This document shows positions 33,458-43,048 of a DNA stretch of 46,337 nucleotides, piece by piece (positions within the stretch are counted from its first letter, which is position 1; every line of letters starts with the position of its first letter). The position numbers were made by a program, and so were the translations under genes. The DNA is from a bacterium (GTDB lineage: Bacteria; Actinomycetota; Acidimicrobiia; Spongiisociales; ZC4RG35), in assembly GCA_028819345.1 (NCBI GenBank), contig JAPPLW010000100.1:1-46337 (forward strand), read 5' to 3'. The notes beneath the pieces are model-generated. The model ran no database searches. It was not told where the DNA came from and saw only the letters and a list, made by a program, of their open reading frames with translations.

Positions 33458-33762
33458 GCCGTTCATCCTCCGACCCGATTCCCGCGGGGCATCATGTGGA
33501 AGAGACCCTGGCGAAGATGGGGGTCCCCACGGTTGCGGCCAATCTCCGAATTCGCCGCGAGTGGGAGGACCTCGTCCCCGGACAATGGCGTGACAAGGCC
33601 CGGCCCATGGTCTTGGAGGAGGGATGCCTGGTAGTGGAGGTCCCCTCGCAGATGGACGCAGCCCTGCTTCGGTACGGAACCGCCGCCCTGACCGAGCAGG
33701 TGAACGCCGGGCTGGGCTCGCGGGTGGTGACGAGTGTGAAAATTACCACACGGCGTGCTTGA
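33454..33762 (+). CDS. DUF721 family protein (Rv0004-like)
   Basis: This small protein of about 102 residues lies between recF and gyrB, as in mycobacteria and streptomycetes. The pattern V.ANLRIRREWEDLVPGQWRDKARPMVLEEGCLVVEVPSQMDAALLRYGTAALTEQVNAGLG (shortened) shows the DUF721 hallmark W..lVG...A.H..P..l..g.L.v.v.s..wa..Lr. I choose TTG 33454, which overlaps the recF TGA; a GTG at about 33427 is an alternative. DUF721 proteins are associated with DciA, a helicase operator, so a replication role is plausible. Confidence 0.8.
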   Translation: MSRSSSDPIPAGHHVEETLAKMGVPTVAANLRIRREWEDLVPGQWRDKARPMVLEEGCLVVEVPSQMDAALLRYGTAALTEQVNAGLGSRVVTSVKITTRRA

Positions 33763-33790
33763 GTGAGTAAAACCCCAGGTCAGAGGCTGT

Positions 33791-33818
33791 TTGAAGTCGC
33801 AAAACAGGCAAAGATAAT
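33791..33818 (+). promoter_or_regulatory. Candidate gyrB-gyrA promoter
   Basis: -35 TTGAAG (33791-33796) and -10 GATAAT (33813-33818) are 16 bp apart in the 170-bp gap before the gyrB GTG. The -35 lies inside a CTGTTT/AAACAG inverted repeat (33787-33807). A further TAAAAT at 33843-33848 is a second possible -10. gyr promoters often respond to supercoiling through their spacer and -10; this is not shown here. Confidence 0.45.
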
Positions 33819-33932
33819 GCAGAGATTGTCACAGGGTTCTGCTAAAATTGTTCAGTGTGGTCAGGGGTCGCCCACCCACCTCGTCGGGCGAGCGGTCCCC
33901 GCCGGTTCGCAAGAGAAAGCATCGAGCAGACA

Positions 33933-35846
33933 GTGACTATCACAGAGCGTTACTCCGCAAAGGACATCGTTGTCCTGGAGGGCCTGGAAGCGGTACGGCG
34001 CCGGCCCAGCATGTACATTGGATCGACCGGTCCGAGAGGGCTGCACCATCTGGTATGGGAGGTGGTGGACAACGCCATCGACGAGGCGATGGCCGGACAC
34101 TGCACGTTGATTGACGTGACCCTGCAGAAGGACGGATCGGTACGGGTCTCCGACAACGGACGAGGCATCCCGGTCGGCCTTCACACCCAGACAAGGATGT
34201 CGGCTCTGACCACCGTGCTCACCGTGCTGCACGCCGGCGGCAAGTTCGAGAAGGGATCATATCAAGTGTCCGGCGGCCTACACGGGGTGGGCGTGTCGGT
34301 GGTCAACGCCCTCTCGGAGCGACTGGATGCTGAGGTTCGGAGGGAGGGGCGGATATGGACCCAGAGCTTTGAGAAGGGCCTACCGATGGGAAAGGTGGAG
34401 AAGGGCCGGCGGGTGGCCCGGACGGGCACCACCATCACCTTCCTCCCCGACACCGAGATTTTTCAGGAGATACGGACCTTCTCCCGGGCGACCGTGGCCT
34501 CCCGGCTGCGGGAGCTGGCTTACCTGAACCGCAACCTACAGATCAAGTTGACCGACGCCCGGGAAGCCCCGGCCCACACCGAGACTTTCCGGTACAAGGG
34601 AGGGATTCGCGACTTCGTTGCCCATCTGAACCGCAAGAACGACGTTGTGAACGCCCGTCAGATAGTCGTGGAGGATCAGGACGAGGATGCCGAGATGGAG
34701 GTGGCCCTGCAGTGGACCACCGCCTACCAGGAGAACGTGCTCTCATTCGTAAACAACATCAGGACCGCCGAGGGGGGGACCCACGAAGAGGGATTCCGCC
34801 GCGCCCTGACCAAGGTCGCCAATGAATTCGGCCGGGCCAAGAACCTCATCAAGGAGAAGGAGTCCAACCTGACCGGAGAGGACGCCCGGGAAGGGTTGAC
34901 CGCGGTGCTGTCGGTGAGGGTGAAGAACCCTCAGTTCGAGGGCCAGACCAAGACCAAACTGGGTAACACCGAGATCCGGTCCTATGTGGAGAAGGCTCTT
35001 AACAAAGCGCTACCGGAGTGGCTGGAGAAGCACTCACCCGAGGCCCGGGCTATCATCACCAAGGCGCTGGGGGCGGCCAAGGCTCGGGAAGCGGCACGCA
35101 AGGCCCGCGAGCTGACCCGGCGCAAGTCGCTCCTCGAATCGACCAGCCTGCCCGGCAAGCTCGTGGACTGCTCCAGCCGGGATCCTTCCGAGAGCGAGTT
35201 GTTCATAGTGGAGGGGAATTCGGCGGCCGGACCGGCCAAGCAGGCCCGCGACTCCCGGGTTCAGGCCATCCTGCCCATTCGAGGAAAGATCCTCAACGTG
35301 GAGAGAGCCCGGTTGGGCAAGGCGCTGATGAACAAGGAGGTACGGTCGATAATCACCGCGGTGGGGACCGGCATCGGAGAGGAATTCGACATCGAGAAGT
35401 GCCGCTACCACAAGGTCGTCCTGCTCACCGACGCCGACGTGGACGGCTCCCATATCCGCACCCTGTTGCTCACTCTTTTCTTCCGCAATATGCGGGGACT
35501 GCTGGAAACCGGCTACATCTACATCGCCCAGCCTCCGCTCTACCGGGTCAAGCGGGGCGCCAAGGTGATGTATTTGAAGAACGATGCGGAACTGGAGGCA
35601 CTGCGGCAGAAGTATCCCAGGATCAACCCCACCCGCTTCAAGGGGCTGGGCGAGATGAATCCCGATGAGTTGTGGGACACCACCATGAATCCCAAGACCC
35701 GAACACTCCTGCGGGTGCAGACCAACAACCTGGCGGCGGTGATGGAGGAGAACGAACTGTTCCGGACCCTGATGGGCGATGACGTACCGGCCCGGCGAGA
35801 GTACATCAGGACCCATGCCTCCGACATCCGCTTTCTCGACGTATGA
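33933..35846 (+). CDS. gyrB: DNA gyrase subunit B
   Basis: This is the ATPase and Toprim subunit of gyrase. The GHKL fold has EVVDNAIDEA, VSDNGRGIPV and the ATP lid GGLHGVGVSVVNALS. The Toprim metal site has E427 in VEGNSAAGPAKQARD and D-A-D-V-D-GSH at about 500-506. I take GTG 33933 (VTITERYSAKD), giving 637 residues. At the quinolone-relevant motif this protein reads EGNSAAGPAK instead of the nearly constant EGDSAGGSAK. Asn429 thus corresponds to E. coli Asp426. gyrA overlaps its stop as ATGA. The GyrA box downstream shows the pair is gyrase, not topoisomerase IV. Confidence 0.95.
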   Translation: MTITERYSAKDIVVLEGLEAVRRRPSMYIGSTGPRGLHHLVWEVVDNAIDEAMAGHCTLIDVTLQKDGSVRVSDNGRGIPVGLHTQTRMSALTTVLTVLHAGGKFEKGSYQVSGGLHGVGVSVVNALSERLDAEVRREGRIWTQSFEKGLPMGKVEKGRRVARTGTTITFLPDTEIFQEIRTFSRATVASRLRELAYLNRNLQIKLTDAREAPAHTETFRYKGGIRDFVAHLNRKNDVVNARQIVVEDQDEDAEMEVALQWTTAYQENVLSFVNNIRTAEGGTHEEGFRRALTKVANEFGRAKNLIKEKESNLTGEDAREGLTAVLSVRVKNPQFEGQTKTKLGNTEIRSYVEKALNKALPEWLEKHSPEARAIITKALGAAKAREAARKARELTRRKSLLESTSLPGKLVDCSSRDPSESELFIVEGNSAAGPAKQARDSRVQAILPIRGKILNVERARLGKALMNKEVRSIITAVGTGIGEEFDIEKCRYHKVVLLTDADVDGSHIRTLLLTLFFRNMRGLLETGYIYIAQPPLYRVKRGAKVMYLKNDAELEALRQKYPRINPTRFKGLGEMNPDELWDTTMNPKTRTLLRVQTNNLAAVMEENELFRTLMGDDVPARREYIRTHASDIRFLDV

Positions 35847-38296
35847 CCGAGGAGACGCCTCCCCTGAATCCCACTCTCTACATGGGTCCTGAGATCGGCC
35901 TGACCGAGGAGATGTCGCAGTCCTTCATGGACTACGCCATGTCGGTGATCATTTCCCGGGCATTGCCCGACGTGCGGGACGGACTGAAGCCGGTGCAACG
36001 CAGGATCATCTACTCCATGAACCAGGCCAACCTGGCGCCGAATGGCCGGCACCGCAAGTGCGCCACGGTGGTGGGAGACGTCATGGCCCGATTCCATCCC
36101 CACGGCGACCAGGCGATCTATGACGCCCTGGTCCGTCTGGGCCAGGACTTCAGCCTCGGCCATCCCCTGGTGGACCCGCAGGGAAATTTTGGCAGCGTAG
36201 AGGACCCGCCGGGCCAGATGCGCTACACCGAGTGCCGGCTGTCAGAGATCGCCATGTCGATGCTGGAAGGCATCGACGAGGACACGGTGGATTTCGTGGA
36301 GAACTACGACGGGGAACACCGCGAACCGGTGGTGCTCCCTTCCCGCTACCCCAACCTGCTGGTTAACGGCGCCCAGGGAATCGCGGTAGGGATGGCCACC
36401 AACATCCCTCCCCACAACCTGGGAGAGGTGATAGATGCATGTATCTACCTCTTGGACAATCCGGACTGCCCGCCTGCCGACCTCCTGAAGTACGTCAGGG
36501 GACCGGATTTCCCCTCTGGAGGAGAGATCGTTGCCGACGACGCGGTGAAGGAGGCGCTGATTACCGGCCGGGGCTCGGTCAAGGTGAGAGCGGTTGCCGA
36601 GCCCACCGAGATCCGGCCGGGACGCACGGCCATAGTGGTTACCGAGCTTCCATACCAGGTCTCCCAGGACCGGGTGTTGAAGAAGATCGCCGACCTGGTG
36701 AACCAGAAGGAGATCGCAGGGATCGCCGATCTCCGCAACGAGTCCTCGTCGCGGGTGGGCACCCGGTTGGTCATTGAGTTGAAGAGGGGCGCCGTCCCCG
36801 AGGTGATCCAGAACCAGCTCTACAAGCGGACTCAACTCCAGAGCAACTTCGGGGTGAACATGGTGGCGCTGGTGGACGGCGTTCCCCGCACCATGGGCAT
36901 CGCGGAGGCCCTCGGCCACTATCTCGACCAGCAGATGGAGGTGGTGGAAAGGAGGACCCGCTTCCGGCTCGACAAAGCCTCGGCTCGCGCCCACATCCTG
37001 GAGGGCCTCTGCATTGCCGTCGACAACATCACCGAGGTGATCGAGGTGATTCGCTCCTCGGCCAACACCCCCGAGGCGCGATCTCGTCTGGCGCTCCGGT
37101 TCGAACTCTCCGAAATCCAGGCCAACGCCATCCTGGAGATGCCGCTGCGGCGCCTCACAGCCCTCGAGTCCGAGAAGCTGGCCGCAGAACTCGCCCAGCT
37201 TCGGGAGGTGATAGCCGACCTGGAGGACATCCTGGCCAATCCCCCCCGCCGATGGGCGATCATCCGCGACACGCTGAAAGGGGTCCGAAAGAACCATGCC
37301 GTGGCCCGCCGCAGCAGGCTGATAGGCGAACTGGGAGAGATGTCGATCGAGGACCTGATCGCGGACGAGGAGTTGATCATCACCGTTTCACGGAGCGGGT
37401 ATGTGAAGTCCGTGGACGCCAAGTCCTATCGCACTCAGGGACGGGGCGGTCGGGGCGTGAAAGCCGCAGGGCTGGCCGAGGACGATGTCGTCTCGCACCT
37501 GGTGCACACCACTGCCCACTCCTACCTTCTGTTTTTCACCAACCTGGGAGTGGTTCACCGGTTGCGGGCCCACGAGATACCCCGCCAGTCACGAACCGGC
37601 AAGGGGGTCCTGGCCCATGCCGTGCTGCCCATCGAGCCGGAGGAGCGGATCGAAGCGATCATCGACACCCGCGACTACGAGACGGTGAAATACCTGGTGA
37701 TGTTCACCCGTCAGGGGATGGTGAAGAAGACCGAGCTCAAGGCATATGAGTCCCAATACAAGACCCTTCGGGCCATCAACCTCTCGCCAGGGGACGAATT
37801 GGTGGCGGTACGTAGCACCAACGGGGACAACGACCTGCTGCTTTTCACCGAGAAGGGGCAGGGCCTCCGCTTTCACGAAAGCGGCATTCGCGCACTCGGA
37901 AGAGCCACCCGCGGAGTGATAGGGATCCGTTTGCTGGAGAATGACCGGGTGGTGGGGGCCTGCTCGGACATGGAGGGCGACGAGGTGCTGCTGGTCACTT
38001 CCAAGGGGTTCGCCAAGCGCACCAAGATGAGCCTGTTTCCGCTGCGCAACAGAAGAGGCCAGGGTGTCATCGCCATCAAGCTGTCCAGGGCAAGGGGGGT
38101 GCTGGTAGGCGCCCGGGCGGTGGGCCCAGAGACAGAGGTGATGCTTATCTCCTCGCGGGGAATCGCCATCCGCACCGAGGTTTCCTCGGTGAGCACTCAG
38201 GGTCGTTACGCCACGGGGGTGAAGGCGATGCAGGTGGGAGAGGACGAGACCCTGTCGGCGTTTGAGATCGTTCCCACCGAGAACGGGGACGGCTGA
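35843..38296 (+). CDS. gyrA: DNA gyrase subunit A
   Basis: This is the breakage-reunion subunit. The catalytic Tyr is Y128 in MRYTE. The C-terminal DNA-wrapping blades carry the GyrA box as QGRGGRG, so this is a supercoiling gyrase. Length 817 is normal for actinobacteria. In the quinolone region the sequence is [15 protein letters not shown]. Gln90 takes the place of E. coli Ser83 (Ala90 in M. tuberculosis), while Asp94 (E. coli Asp87) is kept. [14 protein letters not shown] also differs from the usual DPPAAMRYTEARL. ATG 35843 overlaps the gyrB stop. Confidence 0.96.
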   Translation: MTEETPPLNPTLYMGPEIGLTEEMSQSFMDYAMSVIISRALPDVRDGLKPVQRRIIYSMNQANLAPNGRHRKCATVVGDVMARFHPHGDQAIYDALVRLGQDFSLGHPLVDPQGNFGSVEDPPGQMRYTECRLSEIAMSMLEGIDEDTVDFVENYDGEHREPVVLPSRYPNLLVNGAQGIAVGMATNIPPHNLGEVIDACIYLLDNPDCPPADLLKYVRGPDFPSGGEIVADDAVKEALITGRGSVKVRAVAEPTEIRPGRTAIVVTELPYQVSQDRVLKKIADLVNQKEIAGIADLRNESSSRVGTRLVIELKRGAVPEVIQNQLYKRTQLQSNFGVNMVALVDGVPRTMGIAEALGHYLDQQMEVVERRTRFRLDKASARAHILEGLCIAVDNITEVIEVIRSSANTPEARSRLALRFELSEIQANAILEMPLRRLTALESEKLAAELAQLREVIADLEDILANPPRRWAIIRDTLKGVRKNHAVARRSRLIGELGEMSIEDLIADEELIITVSRSGYVKSVDAKSYRTQGRGGRGVKAAGLAEDDVVSHLVHTTAHSYLLFFTNLGVVHRLRAHEIPRQSRTGKGVLAHAVLPIEPEERIEAIIDTRDYETVKYLVMFTRQGMVKKTELKAYESQYKTLRAINLSPGDELVAVRSTNGDNDLLLFTEKGQGLRFHESGIRALGRATRGVIGIRLLENDRVVGACSDMEGDEVLLVTSKGFAKRTKMSLFPLRNRRGQGVIAIKLSRARGVLVGARAVGPETEVMLISSRGIAIRTEVSSVSTQGRYATGVKAMQVGEDETLSAFEIVPTENGDG

Positions 38297-38337
38297 CCGG
38301 ACGGCGGCGGTACCAGCGGCGCGCCGGTAGTCTCTAG

Positions 38338-38844
38338 ATGGTGTTGGACGCGCAGCCCACCCACTCGGTTCACCGGGTCCGCAGAATCATCCGTCGGGTG
38401 GATCCGTGGACGGTGCTGAAGGTTTCTTTCATCGTCTACCTGGTGGCGGCCTTCGGGTTCATGCTGGCCTCCGTGATGTTCTGGGAGGTGGTTGAGAGAT
38501 CGGGCATTCCCCAGAAGATCACCGACTTCCTTATCCAGATCACCCTGCTGGATGAGGGCGAGGCGCCGTTCTCGAACACCGAGCAGTTCATCCGCCTCTC
38601 GGCGATTCTCGCAGTGGCCTGGGCGGTGCTTTCCAGCGGGCTCACCACCCTCGGGGCCATCATGTACAACCTGGTGGCCGACGTTGTAGGAGGAGTGGAG
38701 GTGGTTCTACTGGAGGAGAACGTGGTTCCGGTTCTGGTAGCCGCCCCTCCCTCCGAAACGGTCCGGGTCGAGCCGTTTTCTTCTACCGAGCAACCCGGTC
38801 CCGCCGGCCCTGATCAGCCCACCATGGTGGTGGAGTCGGAGTAG
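38338..38844 (+). CDS. DUF3566 transmembrane protein
   Basis: This 168-residue protein with two membrane helices (about 28-50 and 83-106) follows gyrA, exactly as Rv0007 does in mycobacteria. RRVDPWTVLKVSFIVYLVAAFGFMLA... W..(V) ...FI(R)LSAILAVAWAVLSSGLTTLGAIMYNLVADVVGGVEVVLLEE matches DUF3566. The Pro/Glu-rich tail (130-168) is less conserved. Its start ATG is 42 bp after gyrA, so it is probably in the same operon. The molecular role is unknown. Confidence 0.87.
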   Translation: MVLDAQPTHSVHRVRRIIRRVDPWTVLKVSFIVYLVAAFGFMLASVMFWEVVERSGIPQKITDFLIQITLLDEGEAPFSNTEQFIRLSAILAVAWAVLSSGLTTLGAIMYNLVADVVGGVEVVLLEENVVPVLVAAPPSETVRVEPFSSTEQPGPAGPDQPTMVVESE

Positions 38845-38895
38845 CTCCAAAGCCCGCGGAGCGAGGATAGTTTCCCCTAATCGGGCGGAGGAGGC

Positions 38896-40359
38896 TCAAA
38901 GGAGGCCGCTGGTGTCCTCCACGTCTTCCTCCCTCATGAGCATGGCCGGCAGGATGGCCAGAAGGGAGAGGAATCCCGTGATCATGAACAGATTCTGAAA
39001 CACGGTGACGCCCGCTCCTATCAAAACGGCCTCGGTCTCCTCGAAGGTCGGTCCAAGGGCCACGTCGCCGGTGAGACTGTAAAAGCGTTCTATGCCCCAG
39101 GCGGACAGGGCTGCCAGCCCCAGCGCCATCCCCACCATTCGCGACGCCGTGACCAACGAGGCGGCCGCGCCCCAATAGTGGCTCGGGGCCGCGCTCAGGG
39201 CGCTGACCCCGATGGGCGGGATGACCAACCCGAATCCCAAACCCGCCATGACCAGGGGCATTGTCAGCCGGAGTTCTTCCACCTGGGCCTCCCAGCCACT
39301 CATGATCAACAAGCCCGCTCCCATGAACGCCAGGCCGACGATGCACACCGATCTCACTCCGGCCCACCGCAGGATGTAACCTCCCACCACCGCCCCCACG
39401 GGAATGGCTGCCGTCAGACGCAGTAATTGGAGGACGCTGTCCAAGGCTCCTTTCTCCATAACGGTGGCCGCCATAAGCGGCACTGCTACCAAGGCGATGA
39501 TCAGGGCCACACCAACCAGGAACTGGGTGGTGTTGGAGGAGAGGAACGCCCTGGACCTGTACAGGAAGGGCGCCAGAAGAGGCTGGACGGACCGTTTCTC
39601 CACCAATACCAATGCGATCACCAGGAGCGCTCCCACGGCTACCAGGAGATACGGGACTACGGACTCTCCCGAGAAGATGGCGCGCTGGGACAGCCCGGCG
39701 GTTAGAAATATCAGGGACGCCCCGAGCACAAGCGCCCCGAAGTAGTCCATCTTGGCGGCGGGATTGGGACGATTCGGCAAGATGGCCATGATCCCGATGA
39801 GAATGAAGCTCTGGGGTATGTCCAGCCAGAATATCCACCGCCAGCCGAGCAACTCGATGATGGCTCCTCCGTAGAGCGGGCCCAAGACCGACCCGGCTTC
39901 GGCCGCCGCGGCCACCAGTCCTATGGCAACCCCTCTTCTCTGCGGCGACACCGCAGCCACCGCCATCGCCAGACCGATGGGTACGGTGGCGCCTCCCCCT
40001 ATGGCCTGGACGACCCTGGCTGAGACGATCCATTCGAAGTTCGGCGCCAGCGCCACGAACAACGAGCCTATGGCGAACAGCACCAGGGCCGCCTGAAACA
40101 TCTTTATCCGGCCGTGGACATCGGACAGGCGCCCGCCCAGCGGCATGGCCACCGTGTAGGCGACCAGGTACGCGGTTACGATCCACGACGCCCTGTCCAG
40201 GTCGGTGAGAGGGATCTCCAAGTCCACCATGACGCCTGGCAAGGCGGCCACCACAACAGTCTGATCCAGGGCGGTCGAAAACACCCCCAGGCAGATGATC
40301 GCCAGTACACCCGACTCGGAGGATGCGATGGATGTGAAGCGCTGCCTAACGCCCCTCAC
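38896..40359 (-). CDS. DHA2-type (14-TM) major facilitator superfamily exporter, P55-like
   Basis: This proton-driven exporter of 487 residues has about 14 hydrophobic segments. The DHA2 N-terminus FSTALDQTVVVAALPGVMVDL is followed by the MFS motif A GGRLSDVHGRIKMF and the antiporter motif C region GSVLGPLYGGAIIELLGWRWIFWLDIP. I place the start at GTG 40359, which overlaps the upstream lipoprotein stop as GTGA. The pairing of an LppX/LprG-family lipoprotein with a 14-TM DHA2 transporter in one operon mirrors lprG-Rv1410c (P55) of mycobacteria, which exports lipids and some drugs. A general multidrug exporter is the alternative. Confidence 0.85.
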   Translation of the reverse strand: MRGVRQRFTSIASSESGVLAIICLGVFSTALDQTVVVAALPGVMVDLEIPLTDLDRASWIVTAYLVAYTVAMPLGGRLSDVHGRIKMFQAALVLFAIGSLFVALAPNFEWIVSARVVQAIGGGATVPIGLAMAVAAVSPQRRGVAIGLVAAAAEAGSVLGPLYGGAIIELLGWRWIFWLDIPQSFILIGIMAILPNRPNPAAKMDYFGALVLGASLIFLTAGLSQRAIFSGESVVPYLLVAVGALLVIALVLVEKRSVQPLLAPFLYRSRAFLSSNTTQFLVGVALIIALVAVPLMAATVMEKGALDSVLQLLRLTAAIPVGAVVGGYILRWAGVRSVCIVGLAFMGAGLLIMSGWEAQVEELRLTMPLVMAGLGFGLVIPPIGVSALSAAPSHYWGAAASLVTASRMVGMALGLAALSAWGIERFYSLTGDVALGPTFEETEAVLIGAGVTVFQNLFMITGFLSLLAILPAMLMREEDVEDTSGLL

Positions 40360-41099
40360 TGCCCGGACCCGAGGTCCGGGAGTTGGATGTCGACGGAAAC
40401 GTCGATGCCTTCGATGATCAGGAGACGGACGGTTTCGGGTGCGTCGTCGTCGTAGATCTGGCCGGCGATCCGTATTTGTTTCAAGGCGTGGTCGGTTTCG
40501 CTGATCCACAGATTCAGGCTCACCGCATGACCCGGGTCGACGGATGAGATGAGGTCGGACAACTGCTCGGACGCCAGGTTTCCGTCGACGCGTATGGTCT
40601 GGGAGCCGTCCAGAGACTCCTTGCCTGCGACAACCGCTCCGTCCTTGACGGTGTTGAGCAGATCGCGCAAAGTGAAGCCCAACCCGGCGAAGTTGAAGGG
40701 CACCTGGTCCAGGGGCAGGGGATTCCACGGCGCGTCTGCGGAGAGTTTGAGGTACGCCTCCTCTCCGACCGCCATCATCTCTATCTCCACAAACCCGAAA
40801 CCTGGCGCCTCTACATCGACCACCATCCTGAAGCTATCGGGTGCCTCCACCTCGGTTTCCATCCTCTTGAAGGTGGTCCCGAAGAACTTGGCGCCGGACT
40901 CCAGTTCGTCGACCATGCTGAACTTTGCTGTCGACATACCGGCCATCACCTCTCCCGCCCCGGTCAGCAGGGCATCCACGTCAACCTCCGGCGCGGGTTC
41001 GGGCTCAGGCTCCGTTCCGCAGGCGGCCACCAACAACAGTAGAGCCAGCATGGAAACGGTGATTGACCACCCCAGAGAAAGTGTCTTGGACAGGTTCAT
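40356..41099 (-). CDS. LppX/LprAFG-family lipoprotein (LprG-like)
   Basis: The mature protein is anchored by Cys27 after a clear lipoprotein signal (MNLSKTLSLGWSITVSMLALLLLVAAC), followed by an acidic Pro/Glu spacer. The body (about 38-240) has the half-barrel pattern of LppX_LprAFG proteins: LLTGAGEVMAGMSTAKFSM, a PDSFRMVVDVEAPGFGFVEIEMMAVGEEAYLKL strand run (given in parts), W.P.P..Q.PF, and a C-terminal LNLWISETDHALKQIRI. In mycobacteria such proteins carry acylated lipids across the periplasm. The start ATG 41099 gives 247 residues; AAGGAG lies directly before it, which is unusually close. It is the first gene of a two-gene operon with the MFS exporter. Confidence 0.78.
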   Translation of the reverse strand: MNLSKTLSLGWSITVSMLALLLLVAACGTEPEPEPAPEVDVDALLTGAGEVMAGMSTAKFSMVDELESGAKFFGTTFKRMETEVEAPDSFRMVVDVEAPGFGFVEIEMMAVGEEAYLKLSADAPWNPLPLDQVPFNFAGLGFTLRDLLNTVKDGAVVAGKESLDGSQTIRVDGNLASEQLSDLISSVDPGHAVSLNLWISETDHALKQIRIAGQIYDDDAPETVRLLIIEGIDVSVDIQLPDLGSGQ

Positions 41100-41405
41100 C
41101 TCCTTGATTCGACCATCCAGCCGCCGTGCGGCGATCTCACGCAGGCCGGGCCTAAGGCGTGCCTGCAACGTCACACGCGTCGGCCGCGGGGCCAGAGGCC
41201 TGTACCTGCGCACATCTCCAGTGTAACCTGCCCGGTGCTCGCGGCCAGGGGCATCCCACACCGAATATCGCTCACCAACCTAGGGCCTTACGGAATCCCA
41301 AAGCGGACCGGCCGCACCGGAAGGTGGCCCGCCGGGAGGGTGGAGCGTCGCAATGCAAACTCCTGGGAACGGCGACATGAAGTGCAGACGAGCAGCCGGT
41401 GCGGG
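41100..41405. other. 306-bp gap between the LprG-like gene and tRNA-Ile
   Basis: No gene, repeat or convincing promoter was found. TTACACT (reverse strand, near 41220) could be part of a -10 for the lipoprotein operon, but no matching -35 is seen. Confidence 0.4.
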
Positions 41406-41480
41406 TGGGCCCACCTGGATTTGAACCAGGGACCTCATCCTTATCAGGGATGCGCTCTAACCAACCTGAGCTATGAGCCC
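41406..41480 (-). tRNA. tRNA-Ile(GAT)
   Basis: A 75-nt cloverleaf on the minus strand: acceptor GGGCTCA/TGGGCCC, D stem GCTC/GAGC, anticodon stem CATCC/GGATG around CTGATAA (anticodon GAT), T stem CCTGG/CCAGG around TTCAAAT, discriminator A. No CCA is encoded. tRNA-Ile near gyrA is common in actinobacteria, though here it points back toward gyrA. Confidence 0.97.
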
Positions 41481-41663
41481 GGAAAAGCTACATCCTAACC
41501 CTGTTGATTTCGGGCAGGGAACGGTTTTGGCCGGCTCTCTTCCAGGTTGTCCGGGAACCCTGGTTCCTCCTCAGGCGGCAGTTGCAGGGCCGAGAGGGGC
41601 CGCCCGCAACTATCGTTCGCACTGACCGGTCCGGGATGGTAGGAATGCAGGCGTAGAGTTGAG

Positions 41664-43016
41664 ATGATGAGGCAGGCAGGGGCGGTTGTGGTCGGCGCCG
41701 GGATCGCGGGCGTGGCGACCTGTTACGACTTGGCGGTGGTCCGGGGTGTGGAGAAAGTGATTGTCGTTGACCCCCGTCCGCCCCTTTCTCTCACATCCGA
41801 CAAGTCGTCGGAGTGTTATCGGAACTTCTTCCCCAACAAGCCGATGGTCGATTTGACCAACCGCTCCATCGACATCCTGGAGACCATGAAGGACAGCTCG
41901 GACGACTTCTTCAACATGTCACGGAGGGGATACCTCTTCGTGACCGGTGATCCCGGGCAACTGGCGTCTCTTACCAGCGCAGCAAAAGCGAGTTCGGGGT
42001 ATGGGGCGGGCCCGGTTCGAATCGCAGGGACGGCGGTTGACGTCGAGGAGGAGACGGGTTTTGATGTCTACGAGACTTCCGAGGCCCTCCTGGCCCGGTT
42101 CCCGTACCTGAGCGACAAAGCCTTGGGCGCGCTGCACGTTCGCCGGGGTGGCTGGTTCAGCGCCCAGCAATTGGGCGTATGGATGCTGGAGCAGGCCAGG
42201 GCCCATGGAGCAGAGGTTGTGGTCGATGAGGTTGTGGACATCAAGACCCTGAGGGGGACCGTGGCAGGCGTGTTGTTGAGATCGGGCTCCCAGATCTCGG
42301 TCCCGGCTGTCGTCAACGCCGCCGGGCCCATGTCCAAGCAACTGGCTCGCCTGGTGGGGGTTGAGCTGCCGTTACACGCATCTCTTCACCACAAGGCCTC
42401 GTTCAGAGACCACCTCGGGGCGTTTCCCCGTGAGGCTCCGATGCTCCTGTGGACGGACCCGGTGAATATCGACTGGAGTGAATCAGAGAAGTCCGACTTG
42501 GCCGCGGAAGGGTTCCATGAGCTGCTGGGGGAGATAACCACCCCGGTGTTTGGTCGGCCCGAAGGGGGCATGGATTCGCCCTTCTTCGAGGCTCTCTGGA
42601 ACTACCGGCCACAGGTTCGAGACGAGCCGACCTGGCCGGCCCCCCGGCCGGACTTCATGTTTCCCGAGGCGGTGTTGCGAGGAATGGCGGCCATGCTTCC
42701 CTCTCTGGCCCGCTATCGCGACCAACTGCCCTACTCGGTCGTGGACGGCGCATACGTCATGAAAACCCCGGAGAACCTCCCCCTGATCGGACCGGCGGGT
42801 CCGGAGGGGTTCTATCTGGTGACGGGGATGTCGGGGTACGGGGTCATGATCTGCACCGCGGCCGCCGAACTGGTCGGCTGCCATTTGCTGGGAAGTGACC
42901 TTCCGGGTTATGCGGACAAGTTCCTTCTCAGCCGCTATGAAGATCCGGATTACATGGCGACCCTGGACCTGGTGGACACGGGGGAACTGGCCAAGCAGGG
43001 AGCGAAAAGCCGATGA
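41664..43016 (+). CDS. FAD-dependent amine/amino-acid oxidoreductase (DAO family)
   Basis: This 450-residue flavoprotein has an N-terminal Rossmann FAD motif VVGAGIAGVATCYDL and V..VDP, and a C-terminal DAO-type closing segment PLIGPAGPEGFYLVTGMSGYGVMICTAAAELV (given in part). Family members oxidise sarcosine, glycine, proline or D-amino acids and feed electrons to oxygen or a quinone. The glycine-flanked VVNAAGPMSKQLA is typical. The substrate cannot be read from sequence. It is followed 32 bp later by an amidohydrolase; together they look like a small catabolic operon for an N-containing compound. The start is the first of two ATGs at 41664. Confidence 0.85.
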   Translation: MMRQAGAVVVGAGIAGVATCYDLAVVRGVEKVIVVDPRPPLSLTSDKSSECYRNFFPNKPMVDLTNRSIDILETMKDSSDDFFNMSRRGYLFVTGDPGQLASLTSAAKASSGYGAGPVRIAGTAVDVEEETGFDVYETSEALLARFPYLSDKALGALHVRRGGWFSAQQLGVWMLEQARAHGAEVVVDEVVDIKTLRGTVAGVLLRSGSQISVPAVVNAAGPMSKQLARLVGVELPLHASLHHKASFRDHLGAFPREAPMLLWTDPVNIDWSESEKSDLAAEGFHELLGEITTPVFGRPEGGMDSPFFEALWNYRPQVRDEPTWPAPRPDFMFPEAVLRGMAAMLPSLARYRDQLPYSVVDGAYVMKTPENLPLIGPAGPEGFYLVTGMSGYGVMICTAAAELVGCHLLGSDLPGYADKFLLSRYEDPDYMATLDLVDTGELAKQGAKSR

Positions 43017-43048
43017 AACAGGAACTCGTGTAAGGGCTGGAAAGGCGC

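Noticed and set aside
36242..37297. Long minus-strand open frame inside gyrA
   Set aside because: Antisense to highly conserved gyrA; no homology visible.
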